A stretch of DNA of 64,000 nucleotides from Microbispora sp. NBC_01189 (GTDB lineage: Bacteria; Actinomycetota; Actinomycetes; Streptosporangiales; Streptosporangiaceae). The stretch covers positions 5,079,501 through 5,143,500 of the forward strand of contig NZ_CP108581.1 in NCBI RefSeq assembly GCF_036010665.1. Reading direction: 5' to 3'. The notes under the pieces were generated by a model. The model searched no databases, was not told the origin of the DNA, and was given only the letters and a program-made list of their open reading frames with translations. Position numbers and translations under genes: made by a program. Below, piece by piece: positions 39,831-47,534 of the stretch. How positions within the stretch are numbered: the first letter of the stretch is position 1; the number at the start of each line of letters is the position of its first letter.

Positions 39831-40283
39831 ATAGTGCCGGTAGACCGCGCGGGCGACGCAGGCGGGCTTGGCCGATCCCTCCACCTCCACGGTGAAGTCG
39901 AGCAGCATCTGGACGCCGTTGCCGGGGACCTCCTCCACCGACACCACGGTGGCGGCGAGGCGGATCCTGGCGCCCACCCTGACCGGGCTGGGGAAGCGCA
40001 CCTTCTCCAGCCCGTAGTTGACGCTCATCGTCACGCCCCGGATGTCGAGCAGTTCGTTGAACAGCGGGATGACCAGCGACAGGGTCAGGTATCCGTGCGC
40101 GATCGGGCCGCCGAACGGGCCCTTGGCGGCCCGCTCGGGATCGACGTGAATCCACTGGTGGTCGCCGGTCGCGTCGGCGAAGGTGTTCACCCGGTCCTGG
40201 GTGATCTCCAGCCACCCGCTGTGGCCGAGGTCCTTGCCGGCGAGCGCGGTGATCTCGTCGAGCCCGTGGGCCGTTGTCGTCAT
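39825..40283 (-). CDS. MaoC-like (R)-specific enoyl-CoA hydratase/dehydratase
   Basis: A 152-residue hot-dog-fold protein. The hydratase motif is FADATGDHQWIHVDPERA with catalytic Asp and His, followed by GPFGGPIAHGYLTLSL. It hydrates enoyl-CoA intermediates. The ATG at 40283 overlaps the amidohydrolase stop (ATGA), so it is the third gene of the SDR-amidohydrolase-MaoC unit. Confidence 0.93.
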   Translation of the reverse strand: MTTTAHGLDEITALAGKDLGHSGWLEITQDRVNTFADATGDHQWIHVDPERAAKGPFGGPIAHGYLTLSLVIPLFNELLDIRGVTMSVNYGLEKVRFPSPVRVGARIRLAATVVSVEEVPGNGVQMLLDFTVEVEGSAKPACVARAVYRHYA

Positions 40284-41164
40284 GGCTGTAGCGTCCCTTT
40301 CTGCCCGCCGAGCCCGAGCAGGCGTGCGGCGTTGTCCTTGAGGATCTTCGGGCGGACCTCCGGCTTGATCTCGAGCCGGTCGAAGTCGGCGAGCCAGCGG
40401 TCCGGGGTGATCACCGGATAGTCGGACCCGAACAGCACCTTGTCCTTGAGCAGCGTGTTCGCGTACCGCACGAGCTGCGGCGGGAAATACTTGGGCGACC
40501 ATCCGGACAGGTCGATGTGGACGTACGGCTTGTGCGTGGCGACCGCCAGCGCCTCGTCCTGCCAGGGGAAGGACGGGTGGGCGAGGATGATCCGCAGCTC
40601 GGGGAAGTCCACGGCGACGTCGTCCACCAGCATGGGGTTGGAGTGCTTCAGCCGGATGCCGCCCCCGCCCGGGACGCCCGCGCCGATGCCGGTCTGCCCG
40701 GTGTGGAACAGCGCGATCGCGCCGAGTTCCTCGATCAGCTCGTAGAGGGGATAGGCCATGCGGTCGTCGGGGGAGAAGCCCTGGATGCTCGGATGGAACT
40801 TGAACCCGCGCACGCCGTACTCTTCCACGAGGCGGCGCGCCTCGCGGACGCCGGCCCGGCCCTTCCACGGATCGACACTGGCGAAGGGGATCAGCACGTC
40901 CGCGTGCGCGGCGCAGCTCTCGGCGACCTCCTCGTTGGAGATGCGGGGGTGGCCGGTCGCGTGCTCGGCGTCGACGGTGAACACCACCGCCGCCATCCTC
41001 CGCTCGCGGTAGTAGGCGGCCATCTCCGGGATCGTCGGCCGCGGATGTTCCCTGAAGTACTTCTCGGAGGCGCCGAACAGCTCCGCGCTCAGCGAGGCGT
41101 GCCCGCCGACCGACACCTCGGCGTGCGTGTGCACGTCGATCGCGACCAGCTCCTCGACGTTCAC
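40280..41164 (-). CDS. Amidohydrolase-2 (ACMSD-like) family hydrolase/decarboxylase
   Basis: A 294-residue TIM-barrel metalloenzyme of the Amidohydro_2 family, which includes ACMSD and gamma-resorcylate decarboxylase. Metal ligands His12 and His14 in DVHTHAE, a later His in LFHTGQTG and another in ILAHPSFPW, and Asp in FGSDYPV near the end. GTG start overlaps the SDR stop (GTGA), with GGGGAGG upstream. Here it may decarboxylate or hydrolyse a ring-derived acid or its CoA ester; the choice is inference. Confidence 0.85.
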   Translation of the reverse strand: MNVEELVAIDVHTHAEVSVGGHASLSAELFGASEKYFREHPRPTIPEMAAYYRERRMAAVVFTVDAEHATGHPRISNEEVAESCAAHADVLIPFASVDPWKGRAGVREARRLVEEYGVRGFKFHPSIQGFSPDDRMAYPLYELIEELGAIALFHTGQTGIGAGVPGGGGIRLKHSNPMLVDDVAVDFPELRIILAHPSFPWQDEALAVATHKPYVHIDLSGWSPKYFPPQLVRYANTLLKDKVLFGSDYPVITPDRWLADFDRLEIKPEVRPKILKDNAARLLGLGGQKGTLQP

Positions 41165-42078
41165 GAGCCTCCCCTCGGCGCGTCCGGCGCGGGGATGCCG
41201 TACGTCTCGGGCTCGGCGCCGACGCCCTCCGGCCACGCGGCGGCGATGGCGTCGGCCGACCAGCCGCCGTAGGTGTACGCCACCGACTTCTCGCTCGGAT
41301 GGGACCAGAGCGCGAGCCGGTCGCCGCCGATGCCGATGGCCTGGCCCGTCACGTCCGCGGAGGCGTCCGAGGCGAGGAAGACGACCAGCGGGGCGACGTC
41401 CTCGACCGTGCCCATGCCCTCGCCCTGACGCAGCCATGCGGGGAACGGACGCCCGGTCCGCTCCGCCTCCTCGATGATCGGGGCGAACGCCGGGATCGTC
41501 CGGGTCATCTCGGTGGCCGCGACCGGCACGATCGCGTTGACGGTGATGTTCGCCCTGGCCAGCTCCATCGCCCAGGTGCGGGCCATGGCGACGATGCCGG
41601 CCTTGGCCGCGGCGTAGTTGGTCTGGCCGAAGTTGCCGCGCTGGCCCGCGGGGGAGGAGACGAGGACGAGGCGGCCGCCCGTCCCCTGCTCCCGCATCCG
41701 GACCGCCGCCGCGCGGGCGCAGGTGAACGTGCCGCGCAGGTGCACGCCGATCACCGCGTCGAAGTCGTCGTCCGACATCTTCCACAGCACCCGGTCGCGC
41801 AGGATGCCGGCGTTGGTGACCATCACGTCGAGCCGGCCGAACTCCTTGACGGCCGTGTCGACCAGCCGGTCGGCGACCTCGGCGGAGCCGACCGGGGCGG
41901 CGACCAGGGCCGCCCTGCCTCCCTCCGCGGTGATTCCGTCCACGACGCGCGCCGCGGAGTCGCCGTCCACGTCGTTCACGACCACCGCCGCGCCGGCCGC
42001 CGCCAGCGCCTCGGCGTACGCGCGCCCGAGGCCCCGGCCCGCGCCGGTGACGACGGCCACCTTGCCCGACAGATCCAT
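41161..42078 (-). CDS. Short-chain dehydrogenase/reductase (FabG/HSD17B4-like)
   Basis: A 305-residue SDR: cofactor motif TGAGRGLG at 11-18, NNAG-like TNAG at 88-91, catalytic Ser141/142 and YAAAK with Tyr155 and Lys159. The last 60 residues extend past the core with a WSHPSEKSVAYTYGGW segment, as in 3-hydroxyacyl-CoA dehydrogenases of the peroxisomal multifunctional type. The partner MaoC hydratase two genes on supports a beta-oxidation-like hydration/oxidation sequence. ATG at 42078 is chosen over GTG at 42087. Confidence 0.9.
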   Translation of the reverse strand: MDLSGKVAVVTGAGRGLGRAYAEALAAAGAAVVVNDVDGDSAARVVDGITAEGGRAALVAAPVGSAEVADRLVDTAVKEFGRLDVMVTNAGILRDRVLWKMSDDDFDAVIGVHLRGTFTCARAAAVRMREQGTGGRLVLVSSPAGQRGNFGQTNYAAAKAGIVAMARTWAMELARANITVNAIVPVAATEMTRTIPAFAPIIEEAERTGRPFPAWLRQGEGMGTVEDVAPLVVFLASDASADVTGQAIGIGGDRLALWSHPSEKSVAYTYGGWSADAIAAAWPEGVGAEPETYGIPAPDAPRGGS

Positions 42079-42117
42079 GTGCTCCACCTCTCGATTGGGC
42101 AGCGTGACGCCGTTCGA

Positions 42118-42146
42118 ATCTATGGCAGTTATGTGACCATCGTCAA
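42118..42146 (-). promoter_or_regulatory. Promoter of the SDR-amidohydrolase-MaoC operon
   Basis: Minus strand: -35 TTGACG (42146-42141), 17 nt, -10 ATAGAT (42123-42118). It lies back to back with the paaX promoter, so one bound regulator could control both. Confidence 0.7.
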
Positions 42147-42150
42147 AGAT

Positions 42151-42178
42151 TTGCCTTCCATGGGGAAACGTCTACGCT
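42151..42178 (+). promoter_or_regulatory. Leaderless promoter of the paaX-like gene
   Basis: -35 TTGCCT (42151-42156), 16 nt, -10 TACGCT (42173-42178), then 7 nt to the GTG start; no ribosome binding site. Confidence 0.65.
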
Positions 42179-42185
42179 TTCTGCT

Positions 42186-43031
42186 GTGAGCACCGGCGAC
42201 CACGACCAGACGGCGGGTTCCATGCGCCCCCAGTCGTTGATGTTCAGCTTTCTCGGGATCTACGCGCTGGACCGCCGCACCGCCATCTACTCGGGCAGCG
42301 TCATCGACGTGTTCGCCCGTCTCGGCGTCTCCGAGGAGGCCGTACGGTCGACACTCGCCCGTATGGTGAAGCGGAACCTGCTGGAACGGCACCGGCGAGG
42401 ACGCAAGATGTACTTCGCGCTCACCCCGCACGCCGCCGAGGTGCTGGAGGACGGGCGCAGGCGGGTGTGGGAGACCGGGGCGGTGAACCGCGACTGGGAC
42501 GGCACCTGGACCATGGTCGGGTTCTCGCTGCCGGACAGCCGGCGCAGCACCCGGCACGACCTTCGGTCCCGGCTCGTCTGGGGCGGGTTCGGCCTGCTGC
42601 AGAGCGGGCTGTGGATCGCGCCCGGCGCCAAGGACGTCACCGAGATCCTCGCCTCCCTCGACCACGCATCCCTCGATATGGCCGACCACGTCACCGTGCT
42701 GACCGCCCGGGCCTTCAAGCCGACCGAGGCGGCCGACCTCGTCCGCAAGGCCTTCGACATCGAGCAGATCGCCGCCCGCTACCGGGCGTTCCTCGCCCGG
42801 TGGGACGCCTCCCTGCCCCTGCCGGAGGCGCCGGACGACCTCGCCCGGCAGTTGCTGCTGCACACCGACTGGCTGCAGCTCGTCCGGCAGGATCCCCACC
42901 TGCCGGCCGAGCACCTGCCCGGCGACTGGCCCGCGATCCGGGCCGAGCAGGTCTTCCAGACACTCGCCCGCGACTACCAGCCGCGGGCCGCCGAGACGGC
43001 CGGCGCCGTCCTGGACACCCTCGCCCTCTGA
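42186..43031 (+). CDS. PaaX family transcriptional repressor
   Basis: A 281-residue PaaX-like regulator: N-terminal wHTH (LMFSFLGIYALDRRTAIYSGSVIDVFARLGVSEEAVRSTLARMVKRNLLERHRRGRKMYFALT in outline), a central domain beginning near WTMVGFSLPDSRRSTRHDLRSRL and a C-terminal helical domain. Known PaaX proteins bind aryl-CoA such as phenylacetyl-CoA. Divergent from the SDR operon of a CoA-dependent catabolic cluster, so a CoA thioester of the pathway is the likely inducer. Confidence 0.92.
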   Translation: MSTGDHDQTAGSMRPQSLMFSFLGIYALDRRTAIYSGSVIDVFARLGVSEEAVRSTLARMVKRNLLERHRRGRKMYFALTPHAAEVLEDGRRRVWETGAVNRDWDGTWTMVGFSLPDSRRSTRHDLRSRLVWGGFGLLQSGLWIAPGAKDVTEILASLDHASLDMADHVTVLTARAFKPTEAADLVRKAFDIEQIAARYRAFLARWDASLPLPEAPDDLARQLLLHTDWLQLVRQDPHLPAEHLPGDWPAIRAEQVFQTLARDYQPRAAETAGAVLDTLAL

Positions 43032-43092
43032 CCTACGAGCCGGCGTACGGGTGGTGCGTGCCCGGGGTGGGCACGCACCTGGTGTCCGATCG

Positions 43093-44451
43093 CTATCCGT
43101 TGGCGCAGGCCGTGCCGTTGAGCGTGAAGCGGGCCGGCGCGGTGTTGGTCCCGCTGTAGGTGCCCTGGAAGCCGAAGCTGGTGTTGCCTCCGGCGGGGAT
43201 CGAGGCGTTGTAGGAGACGTTGCGCGCCGTCACCTGCGTGCCGGACTGGGTCACCGTGGCGTTCCAGGCGCTGGTGACCTGCTGGTTGCCCGGCCAGCTC
43301 CAGGTGACCGTCCAGCCGTTGATCGCGGCACCCGTGTTGGTGACCGTGATGTCCGCCGTGAACCCGTTGTTCCAGGTGTTGGGGCGGTAGCTGACCCGGC
43401 ACGCACCGGTCTGCGGGTCCGACGGGGTCACAGAGGGAGTCACAGAGGGCGTCGCGCTCGGGGTCGAGCTGGGCGTCCTGCTGGGGCTCTGGCTAGGGCT
43501 CTGACTGGGGCTCGGGCTCGGGCTCTGGCTGGTGCCCGTGAGGCCGAAGAACTGGATGGCGACGGCGGCCATCCCGCCCGACGGGAGGCTGTGACCCGCG
43601 CCCTGGATGGTGTAGGCCTCGACCTTCACCGTGCCGGAGGAATCGGCGTAGCGGCGGCGGCTCCAGCCCGACTGCGGGGTGTCCGTGCTGGTCGGCGTCT
43701 GGCTGAGGCCGTTCACGTTGGTCCACCGCTTGATCTCCTCCTCCAGCTCGGAGTAGGCGACCACGTTGTCGCTGGTGCCGTGCCAGAGCTGCATGCGCGG
43801 CCACGGCCCCCGGTAGCTGGGGTTCTGGTTGCGCACGACGTCGCCCCACTGCTGAGCGGTCTTGCCGACGCACGGCGCGGAGTTGCCGCCCGGGCTGTAC
43901 GCCGCCTCGTTCGGGAAGCAGGTGAACGGCACGCCCATGAACGCCGCGCCCGCCTTGAAGACCTCCGGGTAGAGGCCGAGCATGGCGTTGGTCATCATGG
44001 CGCCCGAGGAGCTGCCGGTCGCGAACACCCGGTTCGGGTCGCCGTGGTACTGCGACTCGACGTAGGTGATCATCGACATGAGCGACACCGGGTCGGTCTG
44101 GCCGCCGCGCACCTTCGACGCGTCGGACCAGTTGTCGAAGCAGTTGCTCTTCTTCGAGGCCGACGGGTAGATGACGATGAAGCCGTACCGGTCGGCCTGC
44201 GACGCGAACTCGCTGGACGAGTAGAAGCCCGGCCCGGAGCCGCCGCACGGATGCATGGCCAGCACGATCGCCGGGTTCGACTGCACCGTGTTCGGCACGT
44301 ACAGGTGCATCCGCAGGTTGCCGGGGTTGGCGCCGAAGTTCGTCACCTCGGTCAGCGTGGCCGCGGCGGCCGACTGCGCGGACACCAGGGTCACTGCGGC
44401 GTACAGCACCGCGGCACAGACACCGGCGAGTACCGCGAGTAATCGCTTCAT
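43093..44451 (-). CDS. Secreted CE1/PHB-depolymerase-type esterase with CBM2
   Basis: A 452-residue exported enzyme. Signal peptide about 1-31 (MKRLLAVLAG then AQSAAAA). The alpha/beta-hydrolase domain (about 32-315) has the nucleophile Ser148 in ATGSSSGAM and a C-terminal histidine in GAGHSLP. A Ser/Pro/Thr linker (about 320-360) leads to a family 2 carbohydrate-binding module with the aromatic pattern NTWNNGF, WTVTWSWPG and FGFQGTYSG and terminal cysteines. Such proteins are acetylxylan or feruloyl esterases bound to cellulose/xylan. ATG at 44451 with GAGGAG upstream. Confidence 0.92.
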   Translation of the reverse strand: MKRLLAVLAGVCAAVLYAAVTLVSAQSAAAATLTEVTNFGANPGNLRMHLYVPNTVQSNPAIVLAMHPCGGSGPGFYSSSEFASQADRYGFIVIYPSASKKSNCFDNWSDASKVRGGQTDPVSLMSMITYVESQYHGDPNRVFATGSSSGAMMTNAMLGLYPEVFKAGAAFMGVPFTCFPNEAAYSPGGNSAPCVGKTAQQWGDVVRNQNPSYRGPWPRMQLWHGTSDNVVAYSELEEEIKRWTNVNGLSQTPTSTDTPQSGWSRRRYADSSGTVKVEAYTIQGAGHSLPSGGMAAVAIQFFGLTGTSQSPSPSPSQSPSQSPSRTPSSTPSATPSVTPSVTPSDPQTGACRVSYRPNTWNNGFTADITVTNTGAAINGWTVTWSWPGNQQVTSAWNATVTQSGTQVTARNVSYNASIPAGGNTSFGFQGTYSGTNTAPARFTLNGTACANG

Positions 44452-44541
44452 TCGCTCCTCCTCTGCTGGACGTGCGGAGGTCCCGCTTTCCGGCGCGCCT
44501 TTTCCGGAAGCGCCGTGCGTTGCAAAACTTGACGTCAGCCG

Positions 44542-44570
44542 GTATATGGGGAGGCTCGGCCGATGGTCAA
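44542..44570 (-). promoter_or_regulatory. Promoter of the secreted esterase gene
   Basis: Minus strand: -35 TTGACC (44570-44565), 17 nt, -10 ATATAC (44547-44542), leaving a leader of about 85 nt. Confidence 0.6.
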
Positions 44571-44627
44571 GAGTCGGCCCGAAGGGCCATGATCGGGCAC
44601 GTCCGCGCGAAACTGGTTTTCGCTGCA

Positions 44628-44659
44628 TATCAAGCACTTTGCTATCAAGTGACTTGATA
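44628..44659. promoter_or_regulatory. TATCAAG operator cluster before marR
   Basis: TATCAAG-TGA-CTTGATA (44643-44659) is a perfect dyad, and a third half-site TATCAAG lies at 44628-44634. It sits upstream of both the MarR gene and the divergent esterase. Confidence 0.65.
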
Positions 44660-44702
44660 TAGCGGTGCGAAACTTACATCCGGGAGGCCGGGAGGTATCG
44701 TC

Positions 44703-45188
44703 ATGCTGGTGATCGCCTCCCGCACCCCTCCGGCCGCCCCGCAGAGCGCTCCGGCGCCCCGTCTGAGCTACCTGGTGTTCCGACTGGAGCGTCGCATCCG
44801 AGCCCACCTGGACGACTCACTCGCCCGGCACGGCGTCACCACGACGGAGTACATGGCCCTGAGCGAGCTTCGCACACGTGACGGGCTGTCGTCGGCGGAA
44901 CTGGCCCGCATCGCCTTCGTCACGCCGCAGGCGATGAACCTGGTCATCCGCGACCTAGAACGGCGCGGGCTGATCCGCCGCGACCCGCACCCGGCCGGCG
45001 GACGGGTGCTGTGCGCCCGCCTCACCTCCGAGGGCGTGTCGGTGCTGCAGCGGTGCGATGGCTCGCTCGACGACATCGAGACGGTCATGCTCGCCAAGGT
45101 CGACGCCACGATGCGCGGCACGCTCAGGGAGGGTCTGACCCTCTGCGCCCGGGCCCTGCGCACCGGCGCCCACCTCGACACGCACTGA
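44703..45188 (+). CDS. MarR family transcriptional regulator
   Basis: A 161-residue wHTH regulator (LSYLVFRLERRIRAHLDD; ELARIAFVTPQAMNLVIRDLERRGLIRRDPHPAGGRVLCARLT). ATG at 44703 has GGGAGG 8 nt upstream. The TATCAAG dyad in front suggests autoregulation and possibly control of the divergent esterase gene. Ligand unknown; phenolic acids are common MarR ligands. Confidence 0.9.
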   Translation: MLVIASRTPPAAPQSAPAPRLSYLVFRLERRIRAHLDDSLARHGVTTTEYMALSELRTRDGLSSAELARIAFVTPQAMNLVIRDLERRGLIRRDPHPAGGRVLCARLTSEGVSVLQRCDGSLDDIETVMLAKVDATMRGTLREGLTLCARALRTGAHLDTH

Positions 45189-45229
45189 TCTCCGCGGGTT
45201 CCGTCCGGCGCCGGGAGCGCGCCTGCCTG

Positions 45230-45266
45230 ATGGCGTAATGTGCAATAACCGTGTCGTTGACGCCAT
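45230..45266 (+). promoter_or_regulatory. Inverted repeat before the GlxA-like gene
   Basis: ATGGCGT (45230-45236) and ACGCCAT (45260-45266), 23 nt apart, around an AT-rich centre (TAATGTGCAATAAC). Possible operator. Confidence 0.4.
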
Positions 45267-45293
45267 GATGCCCCGCCGGGAAGCATCGAGGGC

Positions 45294-46277
45294 ATGCAAC
45301 GACGGGTGGTCCGACGTGTGGTCATCGTGGTCTTCGACGGCTTCCAGATGTTCGATCTGGCCGGGCCGGCGGACGTCTTCGCGACCGCGAACCTGCTCGC
45401 CCGCGAGGAGGGTTACCGCGTCGAGGTGACGGCCGTGCGCGCCGGGGCCGTGCCGGCCCAGAACGGGATCGTCACGCTCGCGGAGACCGCCATCGGCGAG
45501 GTCGCGGGCCCGATCGACACCCTGCTCGTCGTGGGCGGGCTGTCCGTGCCGGAGCACCTGGGCGATCGGGAGCTGATCGGCGGCGTCGCCCGGCTGGCCG
45601 CAGGGGCGCGCCGGGTCGCCTCCGTCTGCAACGGAAGCTTCGTCCTCGCGGAGGCCGGACTGCTGCGCGGCCGGCGCGCGACCACCCACTGGCTGGTGGC
45701 GGGCGAGATGGCCGACCGCTATCCGGACGTCGAGGTGGACGCCGATCCGATCTACATCCGGGACGGGAATGTCTGGACCTCGGCCGGGGTCAGCTCGGGC
45801 GTCGATCTCGCCCTCGCGCTCGTCGCCGGCGATCACGGCCACCGGCTCGCCAGGAACGTGGCCCGGGGGCTCGTGGTGTATCTGCACCGGCCGGGCGGAC
45901 AGAGCCAGTTCAGCGCCCCCATGCGGGCCGCCGTCCCGCGCGCAGAGCCGCTGCGTGAGATCCAGGCGTTCATCGACGCCAACCCCGCCGAGGACCTCAG
46001 CGTGCCCGCACTCGCCCGGCGGGCGGGGATGAGCGAGCGGCACTTCTCCCGTGTCTTCACCGAGCAGACCGGGGTCTCGCCCGGCAGGTACGTCGAACGC
46101 AGCAGGGCCGACGCGGCCCGGCGGCTGCTGGAGACGACCGCCCACCCCCTGGACAGGGTCGCCAGGGAGACGGGGCTCGGCGCTCCCGAGACCCTCTATC
46201 GCGTCTTCCGCCGCCACTGGCGTGTCTCACCCGGCGACTACCGCCGCCGGTTCCGATCGAAGGAGACCAGCAAATGA
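45294..46277 (+). CDS. GlxA family regulator (DJ-1/PfpI domain + AraC HTH)
   Basis: A 327-residue protein. DJ-1/PfpI-like domain over about 1-195 (VVFDGFQMFDLAGPADVFATAN, and VASVCNGSFVLAEAGLLRGRRATTHW with the nucleophile-elbow cysteine), then a dual AraC HTH (SVPALARRAGMSERHFSRVFTEQTGVSPGRYVE). Family members act as activators of catabolic or antibiotic genes. Its stop overlaps the next DJ-1 gene start by 4 nt. The start ATG has only a weak GAGGG nearby. Confidence 0.92.
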   Translation: MQRRVVRRVVIVVFDGFQMFDLAGPADVFATANLLAREEGYRVEVTAVRAGAVPAQNGIVTLAETAIGEVAGPIDTLLVVGGLSVPEHLGDRELIGGVARLAAGARRVASVCNGSFVLAEAGLLRGRRATTHWLVAGEMADRYPDVEVDADPIYIRDGNVWTSAGVSSGVDLALALVAGDHGHRLARNVARGLVVYLHRPGGQSQFSAPMRAAVPRAEPLREIQAFIDANPAEDLSVPALARRAGMSERHFSRVFTEQTGVSPGRYVERSRADAARRLLETTAHPLDRVARETGLGAPETLYRVFRRHWRVSPGDYRRRFRSKETSK

Positions 46278-46897
46278 ACGTCGCCATCCCCCTCTATCCG
46301 AGGTTCACCGCCCTCGACGCCGTCGGGCCGTACACGGTGCTGGTCTTCGCGCCCGGCTGCACGGTCACGTTCGTCGCGGCCGAGCCGGGGCCGGTGCTCG
46401 ACGACCGGGGGAGCCTGACCCTGGCGGCCACCGCGTCGTACGCCGACCTGCCCGCACCGGACGTGATCGTCGTGCCGGGGGGACCCGGGACGATCGAGGC
46501 GCTGTCCGACGCCGCGCTGCTGGGCTGGATCGCGCGGGCGCACGAACGGACACGGTGGACCACCTCGGTGTGCAGCGGCTCGTTCCTGCTGGGCGCGGCC
46601 GGGCTGCTGACGGGCCGGAAGGCCACCTCCCATTGGGGATGGCTCGACCAGCTCGCCGGGTTCGGCGCCGAGCCGGTCAGCGAGCGTGTGGTGACCGACG
46701 GGAAGATCGTGACGGCGGCCGGCGTGTCGTCGGGCATCGACATGGCCCTCACCCTGCTGGCCGCGATGCGCGACGAGGAGACGGCCCAGTCCGTGCAACT
46801 CGCCATCGAGTACGACCCGCAGCCCCCCTTCGCCGCCGGAAGCCCGAAGACCGCCCCGGCCGGCCTGACCGACAAGGCGATGGCGTTGATCAATTGA
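46274..46897 (+). CDS. DJ-1/PfpI family protein (isonitrile hydratase-like)
   Basis: A 207-residue single DJ-1 domain. It shares VCSGSFLLGAAGLLTGRKATSHWGW, with the conserved Cys, with isonitrile hydratase InhA-like proteins. ATGA overlap with the GlxA-type regulator shows coupled translation. It may be an enzyme acting on the regulator's ligand or a sensor partner; both proteins carry the same cysteine-elbow motif. Confidence 0.87.
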   Translation: MNVAIPLYPRFTALDAVGPYTVLVFAPGCTVTFVAAEPGPVLDDRGSLTLAATASYADLPAPDVIVVPGGPGTIEALSDAALLGWIARAHERTRWTTSVCSGSFLLGAAGLLTGRKATSHWGWLDQLAGFGAEPVSERVVTDGKIVTAAGVSSGIDMALTLLAAMRDEETAQSVQLAIEYDPQPPFAAGSPKTAPAGLTDKAMALIN

Positions 46898-47224
46898 GCC
46901 CGGCGGCCTGCCGTGCTTCCGGCAGGCGACCGCGCCGCCTGATGATGCCTTCGGCCACGATCAGGTTGACGATCCAGCCCAGCGTCTGACCGATCGGGAT
47001 CATCGAGGTCGCGAGCTCTCCCACTGCTCCGGCGCCGCGGAGTCACGCCTGCGGGCGGCCCGGTACGCGAGGCCGCCGGTGACCAGCCACAGGACGGCCG
47101 CGGTCGTGAGGCCGACCTGCGTCACGACGCGGCCCGACCACATCGCGACCGGGATCGTGGCCACCGCGGACGGCAGCACTCCGGCGAGGAGATAGGCCCG
47201 GCCGATCGTCCGGTGGATCCGCCG
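46890..47224 (-). pseudogene. Relic of a DUF2306 membrane protein
   Basis: Minus-strand sequence reads RRIHRTIGRAYLLAGVLPSAVA and VGLTTAAVLWLVTGGLAYRAARRRDSAA in one frame, then after a shift near 47010 reads ATSMIPIGQTLGWIVNLIVAEGIIRRRGRLPE to a stop at 46890. These are the middle and the end of DUF2306 proteins; the first membrane spans and the segment between are missing. The remnant is joined upstream to the coiled-coil gene and overlaps the DJ-1 gene stop by 8 nt. Confidence 0.7.
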
Positions 47225-47472
47225 TACGCTTCCCGGCTCTCGCACTTGGCGAACAGCTGGTCGAGCATGCCCGACATCCTCTCGCGCCACGCCTTCTGCG
47301 CCTGCATCTCTTCAAGCAGGACATGAAGCATGGAGCGGATCTCCTCGCAGATTGCGTGGATGTCGGCTGTGATGGTGCGGATGTCGGCTGTGGTGGTGCG
47401 GATCTCTTCCAGTCCCTTTCCCAGTGCGTGCTGACCCGTGCTCAGATCGATGCGCTCCTCCGTGTGTGGCAT
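47122..47472 (-). CDS. Small coiled-coil protein, C-terminus running into a relic
   Basis: A 116-residue ORF from ATG 47472. The first 80 residues are heptad-like (KGLEEIRTTTADIRTITADIHAICEEIRSML, then LEEMQAQKAWRERM), with a 7-residue unit duplicated by an exact 21-bp repeat at 47358-47399. The last 30 or so residues are a shifted reading of the DUF2306 relic, so the native C-terminus has probably been lost. No domain is recognised; it may not be functional. The start has no clear ribosome binding site. Confidence 0.5.
   Translation of the reverse strand: MPHTEERIDLSTGQHALGKGLEEIRTTTADIRTITADIHAICEEIRSMLHVLLEEMQAQKAWRERMSGMLDQLFAKCESREAYGGSTGRSAGPISSPECCRPRWPRSRSRCGRAAS
47358..47399 (-). 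repeat. 21-bp tandem duplication (one heptad)
   Basis: Two copies, 47358-47378 and 47379-47399, differing at one base, each encoding seven residues of the coiled coil. Shorter traces continue to 47406. Confidence 0.85.
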
Positions 47473-47534
47473 GCCCGACAAGTTAGGGGTGCCGGACAGA
47501 TCACACAGGGCGAATCTCCAATCTCTACACGCGG

